Assembly (NCBI GenBank): GCA_000953695.1
Contig: LN554846.1
Span: 1,116,001 to 1,180,000 of the forward strand
Reading direction: 5' to 3'
From: Aliivibrio wodanis
Lineage (GTDB): Bacteria > Pseudomonadota > Gammaproteobacteria > Enterobacterales > Vibrionaceae
DNA: 64,000 bases
Part shown: positions 22,712-34,400 of the stretch, piece after piece
Numbering within the stretch: the stretch's first letter is position 1
Layout of the letters: each line of letters begins with the position of its first letter
The notes under the pieces: model-generated
Told to the model about the DNA's origin: nothing
Database searches by the model: none
Seen by the model: only the letters and a program-made list of their open reading frames with translations
Translations under genes and position numbers: made by a program

Positions 22712-25700
22712 ACATACTTTAGTCCAGCTACCATCACTTCCCGGTACCGCTGCTGTCCACCAGTTTGCCTGATAAATTACATTGTTGTGAATAACTTTAT
22801 CTCCGGTATTCGCATGGCTAGGATTGCCTGCCCAATCTTTTTGTGGAAGATCCGGATAAGTAACTACACCTGCGGCATCACAACCTGGGTCAGGATTTCC
22901 ACCATTATCACCACCGCCCGGGTTACCACCAGCTGATAAATCAGCTAAAGGTAAATCAGGTTGTTCAAAGCTAAACGCATACTCTGTGTTATTTATTTTA
23001 ACAGAGTAATTTGCAGGACCAGAAATTGGTAGGTAATACACCATATCTAGTTCATAAACAGCACCTGCAGGAAGCGCTTTCCATGTTGGTAGAGTAAATG
23101 CAACACGGTGCATTGGGCCGTCTAAACCACCAATGTTGTTTGCACGAGTGTGACCAGAAGCGATGACTTGTAAACCACCGCCAGATTGATCTTTCGCATT
23201 ATCAGGTGCTGATACTGGAATATCAAATTGGAACTCTGTTCCACCAGGAAGATCTTGGCCTGTATTATTGGTGAATGTAACTTTCGGATTAATTGGGTAG
23301 TTTTTGTCACCAACCTTAAATCCGCCGACATTCACTGCAATATTAACGGTTTCCGTTGGAATAGCTCCTGTAGCGACAGTATTGCCGTATGGAGTTGCAG
23401 ACTTAAACTTCTCGTAAATAGCTTTAGTCATGGTATTACCCATATGGTACTCACCATTTCCTGTTTGACAAGCAGCTTCAGTAGCATCTACAGAGGTACG
23501 TTTCCCCTTAGCATCAAGAACATAACAGCTATAATCGCCTGCTAATTCCCAGAACATGATACCACCGATTTCTTTATCGATGACATAGTCAGCTTTTACA
23601 TTAATTGAAGCTTTATCTTCTGTTGATAAGAAGACTTTTTTCTCTGCATTCCATAGCCAAGGAGCAACTGCGACATTATCGTAATGACGAGTATAAGTCC
23701 CTACTAATTGGTCAGCAGGGTCATTTACAGGATCTAAACCGTAAATATTTGCGTAAGAGCCAAAGATGCCTTCTTGAAGGTTTTTAGCATGCCACATAGG
23801 ATTAGAGCCTGCGCCCATTTCTTGCCCGTATGAGTTTTTATCATGCCACATGTTATCGATACCTAGAGCACCGTAACCACAGTTATTTTTCTCGCCTTCG
23901 CCAGTTCCTGCGTCACATTTAGTTTGATCAGGTAATGGTGCGCGTCCCCATAGACCATTATCACCACCTGTCACACCTTGCCAACCACGAGTATAATAAG
24001 GAACACCGATATTGATACGACCAGCTGGCATAGAACCACGGAAATAATGGTAAGCCCAATCGGTATTTAAGTAACCAATACCACCATAAGCGGCTGTGCC
24101 ATAAACATTCCACTGAGCCAGTTCTGAATCTTTACCTGTGTCATATAATGCGGCGTTGTGGCCTACGTGATCATTCCATGCACCGTGTAAATCGTAAGAC
24201 ATGATATTGACGTAATCTAGGTACTGAGTAACATCAAAGGTTTCCATACCACGTAATAAATAACCTGAAGATGGTGCAGCAATGGTCAGCATATAATGTT
24301 GTCCATCTTGAGCTGAAACAGCATCTAATTTTTCACGAAGTGTCTTCATTAATATTTGGTATGATGCCCATAAATATTGACGACGAGGTTCCATGAATGC
24401 TTTATCGTCTGGATTACCAGCACCAGCCATAGAAGTCGGGTATTCGTAATCAATATCTAAACCATCAAATTTGTATTTAAGCATCATTTCAACAGCAGAT
24501 GCTGCAAATTTCTCAATACCTGCGTGGTTGATGCTGCCATCGGCATTGGTTGTCATGCTATAAAAGCCACCATCAGCAACACGATTACCATCTGCGCCGA
24601 AGTGGCCGCCTGTTTCAGCCCATCCACCAATAGAAATTAATGTTTTAACGCCGTGCTTCTCTTTTGCAGTTGCTAACGCGCCAAAGTGGCCTTTAAAGCC
24701 AAGAGTTGGGTCAATTTCTACACCTGCCCATTCTTTACCTGTTGCTGCATTATTTGGATCGTTTACATCACCAACATTCACTTTTCCGTCAGAGCCAATA
24801 CTTACGAATGCATAGTTGATGTGTGTTAATTGCTCCCAAGGGATATCTTTAACTAGGTAGCTGTTTTGTTCATCGCCACCATCGCGCCAACTTGTAAAGT
24901 AGCCAATCACACGACGAGGGTGATCCGCTCCCATTAATTCACGGCCTTCTTTATCATAAGTTGTACAATAAGGAACATTAACGCCTTCTGTTTGGTATAA
25001 ACCATCAGGGCGACAATTGTCAGCAATAGGAAAAGAGCTCGTTACGGTTAATGTGGCAGCCACTGAGTTGGCAACTGCGCCTAAATTATCCGTTGCTTTC
25101 GCATAAACAGAAAGTGAACCAGCAGTTGTAGTTTTATATTGAAGAACATAAGGAGCTGTTGCTGCAGTGCCGACAAGCGCATTATTTATATAGAAATCAA
25201 CTTTATCGACAGTGCCATCAGAATCGGAAGCTTCAGCTGTTAAGGTAACCGTTGCCCCAAGTTCAACACTTGATGCTGATAAACTAAGGCTCGCTGTTGG
25301 TGCGGTATTATCAGTAGGCACGTTTGCCACATTAACTGAGACTGAACTAATGAGACTAACAGCACCTTTATCATCATAAGATTGAGCGCTAAAGGTATGA
25401 TTACCCTCAGTAGCTGTCCAAATCGCACTATAAGGGGAGGTTGTTACTGAAGAAATAATAACGCCATCAACGGAAAATTCAACAAGAGCAACAGAGCCAT
25501 CACTGTCAGCCGCTGAAGCGGTTAATGTGACAATATCTCCCGTTGTAATGTTATCAGTCACGCTAGGAGAGGTTAAATCAACATTTGGTGCAACGTTAAT
25601 CGCTTCTCCTGAACAGACACCTAAATCTTGCCATGCTCCCCATTGCCCAGCGGTTGCAGGATCATTATTTTGAGTCCAATACTTTGCCTTATAAGCATTA

Positions 25701-25870
25701 TTGCCTTGTTTTACTTCTTCTCCACCATTGTAAGTTGTACCTGAGTCCCATGCTAGAAGTGGGTCACAATTAACCGAAGCTTGTGCATTAAATGCCATTA
25801 AACAAGAGAGTGTGAGAGTAGAGAGAGCAAATTTATAATTATGTTTTTTTGTTAAATTTGAATGTTCCAT
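22703..25870 (-). CDS. Secreted multidomain chitinase, GH18 with two CBM5/12-type domains
   Basis: The 1055-residue enzyme breaks down chitin outside the cell. A signal peptide ends near residue 31 (AFNAQA-SVN). It is followed by a chitin-binding domain (about 32-88, with [13 protein letters not shown] and [10 protein letters not shown]), two Ig-like linkers (95-185 and 190-277), the GH18 domain (about 318-800) with SIGGW at 413-417 and the catalytic [10 protein letters not shown] at 469-478 (Asp469, Asp472, Asp474 and the acid Glu476), a beta-rich chitinase C-terminal domain, a Gly/Pro linker and a final chitin-binding domain with [17 protein letters not shown] and YQANWW. All catalytic residues are present. 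It is a single-gene unit with a strong terminator, as expected for a chitin-using Vibrio. Confidence 0.96.
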   Translation of the reverse strand: MEHSNLTKKHNYKFALSTLTLSCLMAFNAQASVNCDPLLAWDSGTTYNGGEEVKQGNNAYKAKYWTQNNDPATAGQWGAWQDLGVCSGEAINVAPNVDLTSPSVTDNITTGDIVTLTASAADSDGSVALVEFSVDGVIISSVTTSPYSAIWTATEGNHTFSAQSYDDKGAVSLISSVSVNVANVPTDNTAPTASLSLSASSVELGATVTLTAEASDSDGTVDKVDFYINNALVGTAATAPYVLQYKTTTAGSLSVYAKATDNLGAVANSVAATLTVTSSFPIADNCRPDGLYQTEGVNVPYCTTYDKEGRELMGADHPRRVIGYFTSWRDGGDEQNSYLVKDIPWEQLTHINYAFVSIGSDGKVNVGDVNDPNNAATGKEWAGVEIDPTLGFKGHFGALATAKEKHGVKTLISIGGWAETGGHFGADGNRVADGGFYSMTTNADGSINHAGIEKFAASAVEMMLKYKFDGLDIDYEYPTSMAGAGNPDDKAFMEPRRQYLWASYQILMKTLREKLDAVSAQDGQHYMLTIAAPSSGYLLRGMETFDVTQYLDYVNIMSYDLHGAWNDHVGHNAALYDTGKDSELAQWNVYGTAAYGGIGYLNTDWAYHYFRGSMPAGRINIGVPYYTRGWQGVTGGDNGLWGRAPLPDQTKCDAGTGEGEKNNCGYGALGIDNMWHDKNSYGQEMGAGSNPMWHAKNLQEGIFGSYANIYGLDPVNDPADQLVGTYTRHYDNVAVAPWLWNAEKKVFLSTEDKASINVKADYVIDKEIGGIMFWELAGDYSCYVLDAKGKRTSVDATEAACQTGNGEYHMGNTMTKAIYEKFKSATPYGNTVATGAIPTETVNIAVNVGGFKVGDKNYPINPKVTFTNNTGQDLPGGTEFQFDIPVSAPDNAKDQSGGGLQVIASGHTRANNIGGLDGPMHRVAFTLPTWKALPAGAVYELDMVYYLPISGPANYSVKINNTEYAFSFEQPDLPLADLSAGGNPGGGDNGGNPDPGCDAAGVVTYPDLPQKDWAGNPSHANTGDKVIHNNVIYQANWWTAAVPGSDGSWTKVCNL

Positions 25871-26082
25871 TTCATATCCTTAAAGGTAATTCAAAAGACA
25901 TCAACCATCTTTTTAATTGATGTGAATTAAGATTAGAATAGAAAAAAAAATGCGCTAGAAGTGATTTATAAATTACAGGGCAGATCGCAATAAAACCAAT
26001 GTTAGTAAACAAAGTTACATTGATTTTTGTAGCAAGGTTGCTCATTTACTATGCTGCTGTCTGGTTAATACTATACGCTAAG

Positions 26083-27000
26083 TTAATATACCATTCTGAT
26101 AGATCTAATATTCCCATTTGCAGTAAAGTGACTAGCCGCACCAAAGAGATTAGAATTAGCACGTATCATTAATAGCTCTTCACACATTTCTTTTGTGGCA
26201 TTATCAGGCGCGCTTACATTGTCATAAATTGCATATTTATCGAATTTAGTCTCTCCGAGATGTTTAAATATTAAAAAGGCTTTCCCATATTTCTCGCCAC
26301 TAGCCGATGTCGACTGCAGTTTTATTGTAAAGAGATCATCATCAACTGGTAAGCCCGTGAGTTTTTTGATGTTTAACGCCTCAAAAGTTAAGTTATCTTT
26401 CTTACCGTTACTTGCCTTAATAATCTCAATGCCATTCAATCCGGGCTCTTTATGATATTGATAGGTAAGAGGTTGTATCTTAGTTTTAAGAGGTACACTG
26501 ATAGCACAAAAAAATTCACGTGTTGATTGGTAGCTAAATTTCTCTTTATTCATGTAAAAAATATTAGTTCTGGCTTTCTTCCAATCCAGTTTTGTGGTTA
26601 TTTGAAGATCTTCCTCTATGGCTAATGTTTTTAATACTTGTTTACTTTTTTCAAAGATATCAATGGTAAGGGTGATGTCTTGTTCTTGATAAGCGAAGTG
26701 ATTCTTAATTATTTTGGATATTTGTGGAATAGAATAGTTAGGATTAAGTTCATCAGCGCTCATTTCTAGTCTAACTTTATACCATGTTACTCTGTCTTCA
26801 TCTTCAGAGTAATCACTCGGTTTGTTTCTCCATTCAAAATTATCAATAATCGCAATGCCTTTTAATGCCTCTGTTATTTCAATTTCTGTTTCTTCAACCA
26901 AACCAACACTTTGATTGAATGTAATGTCTAATTTGTCATTGCAGCCGCTGATGAACAAGGTGGCTAAGCATAAAAAGATCCCATTTTTTTGAATAAGCAT
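26083..27000 (-). CDS. Hypothetical lipoprotein
   Basis: The 305-residue protein starts MLIQKNGIFLCLATLFISGC, a lipoprotein signal with lipobox FISGC, so the mature protein is anchored by Cys20; Asn-Asp follow the Cys, and Asp at +3 does not clearly mark inner-membrane retention. The rest is soluble with no family that I recognise. It is monocistronic, with 212 bp to the chitinase gene upstream of which it does not obviously share a promoter. Confidence 0.75.
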   Translation of the reverse strand: MLIQKNGIFLCLATLFISGCNDKLDITFNQSVGLVEETEIEITEALKGIAIIDNFEWRNKPSDYSEDEDRVTWYKVRLEMSADELNPNYSIPQISKIIKNHFAYQEQDITLTIDIFEKSKQVLKTLAIEEDLQITTKLDWKKARTNIFYMNKEKFSYQSTREFFCAISVPLKTKIQPLTYQYHKEPGLNGIEIIKASNGKKDNLTFEALNIKKLTGLPVDDDLFTIKLQSTSASGEKYGKAFLIFKHLGETKFDKYAIYDNVSAPDNATKEMCEELLMIRANSNLFGAASHFTANGNIRSIRMVY

Positions 27001-27423
27001 ACTGCTCTCTAATAGTAAATTCAGTAATAAATGATAGTGATCTTAATGAGTAGATATATAAACTAGGTTAATGAATTATATGGAAGTAATTAACAAATTT
27101 ACTTGAATGAGTAAGTATACTTAAAAAAATGTGTGAGATTGATTGAGATTTTAAGATCTTTTATCTTGAGGTTAGGAGTGATGGGAGAGGGTAATCTTTA
27201 ACTAATCAGAAGGTGTGCTTTCGAGGCTCTTATATTTTAAGCAACATCAAAAAATAATTCTATCGGCTTTGTTAAGTGCTTCATTCATACGTTTTTCGAC
27301 GTTATCAGCGATATTAATCAAAAAGAATGATTAAAGAGTTAGGTCTATTAGAATTTAGTGCTTTAAGGGATTTAGTATATTAGAGGGGGTATAAATATGA
27401 GTGATTTTGCAAGCATCAGTTGG
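27001..27423. other. AT-rich intergenic region without a clear gene
   Basis: The stretch between the lipoprotein start and the SRP RNA has no ORF with a credible start. A short minus-strand frame around 27254-27325 reads NVEKRMNEALNKADRIIF and may be a remnant, but it has no proper start. It must contain the lipoprotein promoter. Confidence 0.5.
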
Positions 27424-27530
27424 GTGGAAGCCCCAGCCACATCCCGGCACACACGTCGCCCGCTGCGGCTGCTCCCTTCCAGGCCTGACCGAGTTCACGA
27501 GTTAGTGTTGCGGGAGGACCAGGGCCTCCA
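27424..27530 (-). ncRNA. ffs: SRP RNA (4.5S RNA)
   Basis: On the minus strand the molecule begins GGAGGCCCTGG and ends GGCTGGGGCTTCC, which pair with each other. The middle has the conserved domain IV, GGTCAGGCCTGGAAGGGAGC, with the GGAA tetraloop and the internal loop that binds Ffh. This high-GC island in AT-rich DNA is typical. The RNA is part of the signal recognition particle that targets proteins to the inner membrane. Ends are set by the terminal helix and may be off by a few bases. Confidence 0.95.
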
Positions 27531-27723
27531 TAGATTCTATTGTTCCTGAGAACGAGGTGATTATTGAATAACATTAGGTATATTGCAAGAAGAAAAAGTA
27601 AAAAATCAATCAAGTGATTAATAAATGCCCGAAATATGATATTAATGATTATTTGTGTTCATTAATCATTCAGTACCTGTATGAGAATACAGTTTCAATG
27701 TATCACTGTACTGGAGATAAGGT

Positions 27724-27789
27724 ATGAGTGACATTAAAGTGACGTCAAAATACAAAACAATTAAGCAACACATTTATGAGGGTTATTAG
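27724..27789 (+). CDS. Possible 21-residue ORF, GntR-like N-terminal stub
   Basis: ATG 27724 follows GGAG (27713-27716) and encodes MSDIKVTSKYKTIKQHIYEGY. The segment KYKTIKQHIYEG looks like the first helix of GntR/HutC-type winged-helix regulators, but the frame stops at once. It could be the remnant of a lost regulator gene or a chance ORF. Confidence 0.25.
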   Translation: MSDIKVTSKYKTIKQHIYEGY

Positions 27790-27869
27790 AGTATGATCAC
27801 TAATATTTTTTGATTATTTGTTAGAATATAGCGAAAAATAAAATTATAAAAATAATCGTTGGCCTAATT

Positions 27870-29773
27870 TTGATTAATCGAATTCATCTCAAACAAATTC
27901 AATATTTCGTTATTACTTTCTTGTTGATTGGTATAACGCCAATCCTATACTTTAATAAACAGTATAGTACTGAGTTAAACTCAATTCATAATGAAAGACA
28001 AATAGAAGCGACACATCAACTTGTCTACAGTAAAAAAGAGGTTAACTCAATCGCTTCTGAGTTGGGTACCTCATTAAAGCTCTTGTCTGATAGCCGTGTT
28101 TTACTGCAATTTATTGAATCCCCTTCTATCAAAAATAGAGCGATTTTAGAAGGACTATTGTCTTTAACTGCCACTAATTACTCTTATATTTCCCAAGTTC
28201 GTTTTATTGATACTGAAGGGCAAGAGGTCGCTCGTGTAGATGATATTGATGGTGAAATCTCAATAGTTCCAATACCTAAATTACAGAACAAATCATTACG
28301 CGATTACTTTATTTACGCTAAGACACTTAAAGCCGGCAATTTAGGCTTCTTTGGAATAGATTTAGAGAAAGAATATGGTGAGGTTGTTATGCCTCCTCAG
28401 CCTTCATTACGTATATTTACACCCGTAGAAATACATGGAGAGCGTAAAGGTTATTTATTTTTTAATTTGAATGTGTATGGAATTGTAGCGCAAGTTGAGC
28501 ATTCAATAGATGATGGTTACAAAATCGAGTTCATTAACGAAGCTGGTTACTATTTAGCCTCAAAAGATCGAAGGAAAACATTAGGACACCTTATTTCTGA
28601 GCGAGATAGTTATAATATCTTAATTGAAATGCCTAAATTATGGGATTTAATGAAACAGACTAGTGAGGGAGAGTTTGTTAAAGGTGATGAATATTATTCA
28701 TATTCTAAGCTCACACTAGGTGGAGAATTTGATAGCAGTACCATGTATTTACTATTAAGTTGTAATAAAGATATAAAATTTGAAGCATCAAATGGCGAGC
28801 TACTATTGATTAAATATGAAGCAATTGTAACCATGCTGTTGATCGTGTTTTTATCTGCGATTATTGCTCGTTATATTGCAAAACATAGAACAACAAGTCT
28901 AGAAAGCCAATTAGCTTTAGCTGCATTAAATGGTATGTCAGCAATTGTTATTACCGATAAAAAAACCGAATTATTAAAGTAAATGATGAGTTTACTCGCT
29001 TGAGTGGCTGGCATGAGAGTGAAGTGCTAGGCAAATCGCCTTCTATATTTCAATCTGGTTATCATGATAAAGCCTTTTATTCTCGAATGTGGGAGACGAT
29101 AAGGGATGAGGGACTGTGGCAAGGAGAGGTTACAAATAAAAGAAAAGATGGTTCCTTACTAACTGAGATCTTACGTATTCAAGCTATTTTGAGTAAAGAT
29201 GGAAAAATGGAGTATTACATTGCTTCTTTTGTCGATATTACTGCTCGTAAAGAATTAGAAAATCGTCTTCGAGAGCTGAGTGAAAGAGATTCATTAACTC
29301 AATGTTGGAACCGTCGTAAATTTGAACGAGAGTTTTCAGAAACTATTGGTGATGGATCTTTAACAAAAGAGTTTGCTACTTCTTGTTTAGCTATTGTCGA
29401 TATCGATCACTTTAAACGTGTAAATGATAAATATGGTCATGATGTAGGGGATAAAGTAATCATTAAGGTAGGAGAAATTTTACGTTCAGAGAGCCGAAAA
29501 TCTGATTTTGTTGCTCGTATTGGTGGTGAGGAGTTTGCAGTTATTTTACCTAATACCCAATTGCAAGAAGCAGAAGTTATTTTAAACCGATTACGTGCCG
29601 CTGTCAGTTTATATGATGAAGTTAAAGTTTCTATAAGTGGTGGGGTAACTGATATTTGTAATAGTAGTGAAGCAAGTTACAAACGTGCTGACTTAGCCTT
29701 ATATGATTCAAAGACAGCAGGTCGTAATCAGATATCTTGTTTCAGTACTGATGATATGGAACAAATAGCCTAA
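27870..29773 (+). pseudogene. Diguanylate cyclase (Cache-PAS-GGDEF) gene split by a frameshift
   Basis: The first frame (27870-28982, TTG start) encodes a membrane helix, a Cache-like periplasmic sensor (YISQVRFIDTEGQEVARVDD), a second helix and the start of a PAS domain (ALNGMSAIVITDKKTE). The second frame continues the same PAS domain without loss: KVNDEFTRLSGWHESEVLGK is readable only after a -1 shift near 28960-28975, followed by a GGDEF domain with RIGGEEFAVIL. One missing base (GAA-TTA instead of GAA-ATT) explains everything. Either a recent pseudogene or a sequencing error; an A7 run at 28956 lies just upstream. The stop overlaps the convergent kinase stop. Confidence 0.85.
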
Positions 29774-30741
29774 GATTTATTTTTATTCATTGAGAATACA
29801 GAAGCAACTTTTTGTAAAATAGCTATTTTTTTATCTGAAGATAGATTTTTTTTCATTTCTTTGAATAAGAGTATTAAAGCTTTAAAATTTAGTATTCGCT
29901 CAGCAGGTACAGGAGCCATACCTTGTAACAGCAGTTGATGTAGCTTCTGTTGCTCCTTATTTCTGACTTCTAACATTTTTTCATTTTGTTGGTATGGATG
30001 AGTGTTAAGTAGTAGTTTATAAAGTAAAATGGCAAGAGAGTAGAGATCACTTTTAATGGTTGGAGCGTTGCCTTGAAGTACCTCTGGTGCAGCATAATCA
30101 CTACTCCAAGCATGAACTTGATTAAAGTTGACCGTAAAATTGTTCTTATCAGAATTTATATTTCTACTAATACTAAAATCAAAGAGATACAGTTCATTAC
30201 TGTCTGCAATCAGAATATTACTAGGTTTTAAATCACCATGAATCACCTTTTGTTTATGGCAATGATTTACGCAATTAATTAAGGTAACTGCGTACTTTAA
30301 TCGGTGTTCATCAGGGATATTCTCAAAAGGCGAATCAAGTAATAAAGAAAGTAACTCTCCTTTGATCATAGGCATGACAAGAAACCCTCGTTGAGATTCA
30401 TCGCATAATGCTAAATGTTGTATTGGAACAATATTGGGATGATGCAACTGATTCGCTTGTACATATTCATTTACTAAAAGCAGATCTGAATCATTAAATA
30501 CAGACACTTCACTATTTAGTATTTTTAAAGCCATTTCACTTTGAGGCACCCCAATACTTTTTAGTAATAGGTCGTCTACTTGATAAACAACACCCATACC
30601 GCCAATGCCTAAAACGCGTAATATTTTATAACGATTATTAACTATTTTAGGTAATGGCTTTAGGTTATTTTCTAGTGATATTTCTGGTGTTTTTATTTCA
30701 GGTTCGGTCGCCAAAAAATGATCAATATTTAATTCCGTCAT
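29770..30741 (-). CDS. T6SS-associated Ser/Thr protein kinase
   Basis: The 323-residue kinase has the glycine loop VLGIGGMGVVYQVD, the lysine in MALKIL, the catalytic loop VIHGDLKPSNILI (Asp and Asn present, HGD in place of HRD) and DFS in place of DFG (YLFDFSISRN), and APEVL. Unlike PpkA of Pseudomonas it has no transmembrane or von Willebrand extension, so it is a cytoplasmic kinase domain only. It is the last gene of the T6SS operon, overlapping the phosphatase by 4 bp. By analogy with known systems it would phosphorylate the FHA protein and switch secretion on. Confidence 0.9.
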   Translation of the reverse strand: MTELNIDHFLATEPEIKTPEISLENNLKPLPKIVNNRYKILRVLGIGGMGVVYQVDDLLLKSIGVPQSEMALKILNSEVSVFNDSDLLLVNEYVQANQLHHPNIVPIQHLALCDESQRGFLVMPMIKGELLSLLLDSPFENIPDEHRLKYAVTLINCVNHCHKQKVIHGDLKPSNILIADSNELYLFDFSISRNINSDKNNFTVNFNQVHAWSSDYAAPEVLQGNAPTIKSDLYSLAILLYKLLLNTHPYQQNEKMLEVRNKEQQKLHQLLLQGMAPVPAERILNFKALILLFKEMKKNLSSDKKIAILQKVASVFSMNKNKS

Positions 30742-31409
30742 TGGTTTGCCTTAATTATGATAGCTGATAGGTTATCATTAGCTTCGGTAAGTAATACTTG
30801 CTCTTTTAAGTGGTAGCATCCTTTTAGTGCCGTAGGCAGAGCCATACATGCCTCTATCATTGAGTTTGCCAAATATTTATGAACGCCATCACTAGAAAGT
30901 AGAAATGTATCTTGATGTTGTAATGGAACAATACAGTGATCAATTAGCAGGTTCGTTCCCATCCCTATCGCTTGAGTTAATGCTTCTTTGCCATGTTGTT
31001 GGCGAGTATGATCCTTGGATATTTGATAAAGCTTATTATGTCTAAATAAATAACAACGTGAATCACCTGCCCATAGACAAGCAATATGACCATTCTGAGC
31101 TATCAGCATACAAACAGTACTGCCAATAATAGCGCAGTGAGAAAGGGTTTTTTCTTGACTTAAATGATGATTTATTTTGAGTAGTATACGTTTTGCTTTC
31201 TCAATTTTCTGTTCTAAAGTGCCATATAATAATTCAGAACTGAAAGCGTCGGTGATCATGTTACTTGCAATCTCACCGTATTCATAACCTCCCATACCAT
31301 CTGCAACAATCCAGATTCGCTGATCTGTAAAGGATAAAATAGCATCTTCATTTTTATCCCTTACTTTTCCTTCTTCTGAAAAATAAGCAGTTTGAAATTG
31401 TGGACTCAT
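30738..31409 (-). CDS. PP2C-family protein phosphatase of the T6SS
   Basis: The 223-residue phosphatase has the PP2C metal-binding motifs: SEEGKVRDKNEDAI, VADGMGGYEYGEIAS, LLSSDGVHKYL and ANDNLSAIII. It should reverse the action of the neighbouring kinase, as PppA/Stp1 does in other T6SS. It overlaps both tssM and the kinase gene by 4 bp (ATGA), so the three are translationally coupled. Confidence 0.92.
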   Translation of the reverse strand: MSPQFQTAYFSEEGKVRDKNEDAILSFTDQRIWIVADGMGGYEYGEIASNMITDAFSSELLYGTLEQKIEKAKRILLKINHHLSQEKTLSHCAIIGSTVCMLIAQNGHIACLWAGDSRCYLFRHNKLYQISKDHTRQQHGKEALTQAIGMGTNLLIDHCIVPLQHQDTFLLSSDGVHKYLANSMIEACMALPTALKGCYHLKEQVLLTEANDNLSAIIIKANQ

Positions 31410-34400
31410 CCATTAATCCTTTTTGGAAGATAAAAACTACTTAAGAGCTTACGATTAAATGGGTTTGGAGTGCGATCACTGTAAATTAAGTATTTTGCTT
31501 TCATTCCTTTATTTTCAAGATCTAACTTAATGACATCATGACCACGGTATTTATTGACGTTAAATTTATCTAATACTCGGAAAAATGCCCATGGACCAGA
31601 GTTTTGTTGATTAACAACTTTAGCACCGCTTAAATCTTGAAGAACAAAGCTAACGTATTGGCGTTGATTGGTTATAGGCCACGTAAAGCTTTTTTTCTGA
31701 ATTGGACCATGACGATATGCAAATTTATTTTTACCATAGTAAAAAGTGGATTGAAGTGCGCTAGCATCAAGCTCAAACGGAGCAATACGAAAAGAAACAT
31801 TGGCCTCTTTACCTTTAGAACCATAAAACATTTTTTGAATCGTCAATCCGTAGCTGTACTGATTCAAAAAGGATTTAGATAGTCCGAGTGAATGTCCATG
31901 TAAGGTTTTTTGTGTAAATGTTCCTTTTTGTTTATTTACAAATGAGGCTAGATAAGCCTCAAAAAAGTTATCTAGAATTCCGCCATTTTGAAAAAACTCA
32001 TCAAAATCAGCAATGTTGACGTCTTGATTACTATTTTTAAATGGATAGCGACCAGAGAGGGCAATAGCGTAATGGTTTACTACTTTATCCTGATATGCCA
32101 TTTGAACGTGTTCTCTTGAGTGATTTAATACAATCCCCCAAGCATTATTAGAAAGCTGCTTCCACCATTGTTGTAAAGGTTGAGGTAATGTTTCAGCCAT
32201 GACTCGAATGTCGTTTAACTCATTGGGGATCCCTTGCATACGATCTCGTGCAATTTTGAATGCTGAAAGTTCAGGGTTTGGAGAGAACTTAACCATAGAA
32301 AGCCGCCCACTTAATTCGTTGATTACCACAAGAGCATCTTCAAGAGGGATTGTGGCTTGTGCTTTATCGGTTAAAAGTAAATTAAGGGGCTCAAATTGAT
32401 TACTCACTGCTTTTCTCGCACTTTGTGAGCGTTCTTCAACACTGTGTAATCCAAGTGAGGCTACCTTTTTTAGTTTAGTACTCACTGGTAGTTTCTTTGT
32501 CACTTCTACAGCGTTTGAAGCTAATTGAGTTTGGTCTATAAAAGTTGTGTTTTCGCGGATTAAATTAAGTAGCTTTAAAATTGGTTGACTTGAACCAGTA
32601 ATGTTAGATATCTGCAATATTGCTTCATCTATATTTTTAGATGGTTTAATTTGTAATTGGTCAACCGCTTCTTTCCAATAACGGATATAGTCGTGGAAAT
32701 ATAAGTCTTCCACTTTAGCGTAAAGAGAACGAATTTCGTTAGTACTTAAATCACTGGATAAACCTATCACCCAATTTTCATCGATGAGTTGTTTTACTTG
32801 ATCTAACCCTTTACTTAAAAAAACGCTTTGGTAGCCTTTTTGTGTATATAGGCCTGGGATCACGCTAGTGGTGTTATTAAAGATACTTTGGTTAACTCCT
32901 AAATAGTCACCTAGTTTTATATCTCGTAAATCTATTTCTTTTGCATCTTGTTTTAATTGCTGGTAAACCACTTCTGAAATATCAGCTTCCCTTAGGTACT
33001 TGCGAGATTTCGCAACCAAATTATCGTTGAGTAATACGGGTTCGAAACCAATATTTAATAGATTTGAAAAATGAGTTTGTAATGAATTTTGCTCTGTTGC
33101 TGAGCCACTGTATAGATAAGACCAATGTAGTCCCATCCATTGTTTTAAATAATCTTTGTCTAAATGTTCATGTAAATTCAACATTAAGTAGGCGCGTAAT
33201 GAAGGCGTTAGAAATTCTCGGTTTTCTTGATTATTTGTGACCTGATGTTCAAGTTCCCCAGTCACTTTTGGAAGAAGAAGAGTAATTAATTGTTGTTGAT
33301 AAGCATTTTCTGCTGCGATTCTTAATTTTTGACCTTGCTGAAGACCTGAGACTTCTTCTGAAAAGGTATTACTATTTTCAGGATAAATTTGAGTCGCTTT
33401 TAATAAAGCATTAAGAGTCGGCAATAGTTCAACTGAGGGGGCTAAAGGTGATAAGTGTACGATATTTTGATTATAATCTTGGGTTAAAGCGAGTAATTGC
33501 TGCTGCTTATGATGGTTAGTTAAAAAACTTGTCGCCCATAATGAACCAAAACCAATAATAAGAGCAAAAGAGGCAGCGTAAATCGCTGTATTTTTGAGTT
33601 TTACTTTTTTTTCATAATGCTGGTCGAGTGTTGCTAGCTCACTATTTGGAAAAATAACTTCATCTAAGAGTTTACGAATAAAGAAGCCTCGTTGGTGTTG
33701 ATAGGTGGGTAACACTCGAGAACTAATACCAATATTTTTTCCGATATTGGAGGTAGTTGAGTCGGCTTGAATATTAGTAGGAGCAGGCACTGAAGTTAAA
33801 TACAACCCACGTAGATGTGATGCCTGATGATAACGTGTTTTAGTAAAGGCGAGTTCAGAAAATAGAGCAAGACGCTCTGCAAGAAAGCTTAACTGTCTTG
33901 GAAACTGCAATAGTTCAGCTCTTTTCATTACATCACGCTCCTCATGTAAGCGTGACATAACCTGTGAGTCAACTCGTAAAATAAGCTTTTCAAATTCCTG
34001 TTTTATTTTATCTGCTTGTTGTCCTTCTCCTTCGTTAAAGGTAATACCAAAAACTTGATCCATTTCTTCGCGAGAAAGAGAGGCAAAGAAAGGCTCAAAA
34101 CCTTCTACTTTATCCATTTTAGTTAAAAGGAAATAGATGGGCATATCTGAACTTAATTCATGCCTTAATTCTTGTAAACGCTCTCTAACATAGCGAGCTT
34201 GAAGCTCTATGCTACTCTCATCAGGAGCCTGTAATTCAGTAATGTCTATTGTTAAAATCACGCCGTTAATTGGGCGACGACGACGTTTGTTTCGTAAGGA
34301 TTTTAAGAATCGATTCCAAATAGGTTTACTAAGTTGATGCTCATGTTGGTCAAAAAAACGCCCTGCAGCATCCAGTAGAACAGCGTGATTAGCAAAGTAC

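Noticed and set aside
27397-27489. Short ORF MSDFASISWVEAP over the SRP RNA
   Set aside because: It is antisense to ffs; the GC-rich codons come from the RNA gene.
28950-28985. Programmed -1 frameshifting in the cyclase gene
   Set aside because: The A7 run is not in the register of an X-XXY-YYZ slippery site for the needed shift, and no downstream hairpin stands out. A simple one-base loss is the better explanation, though slippage on A7 is not excluded.
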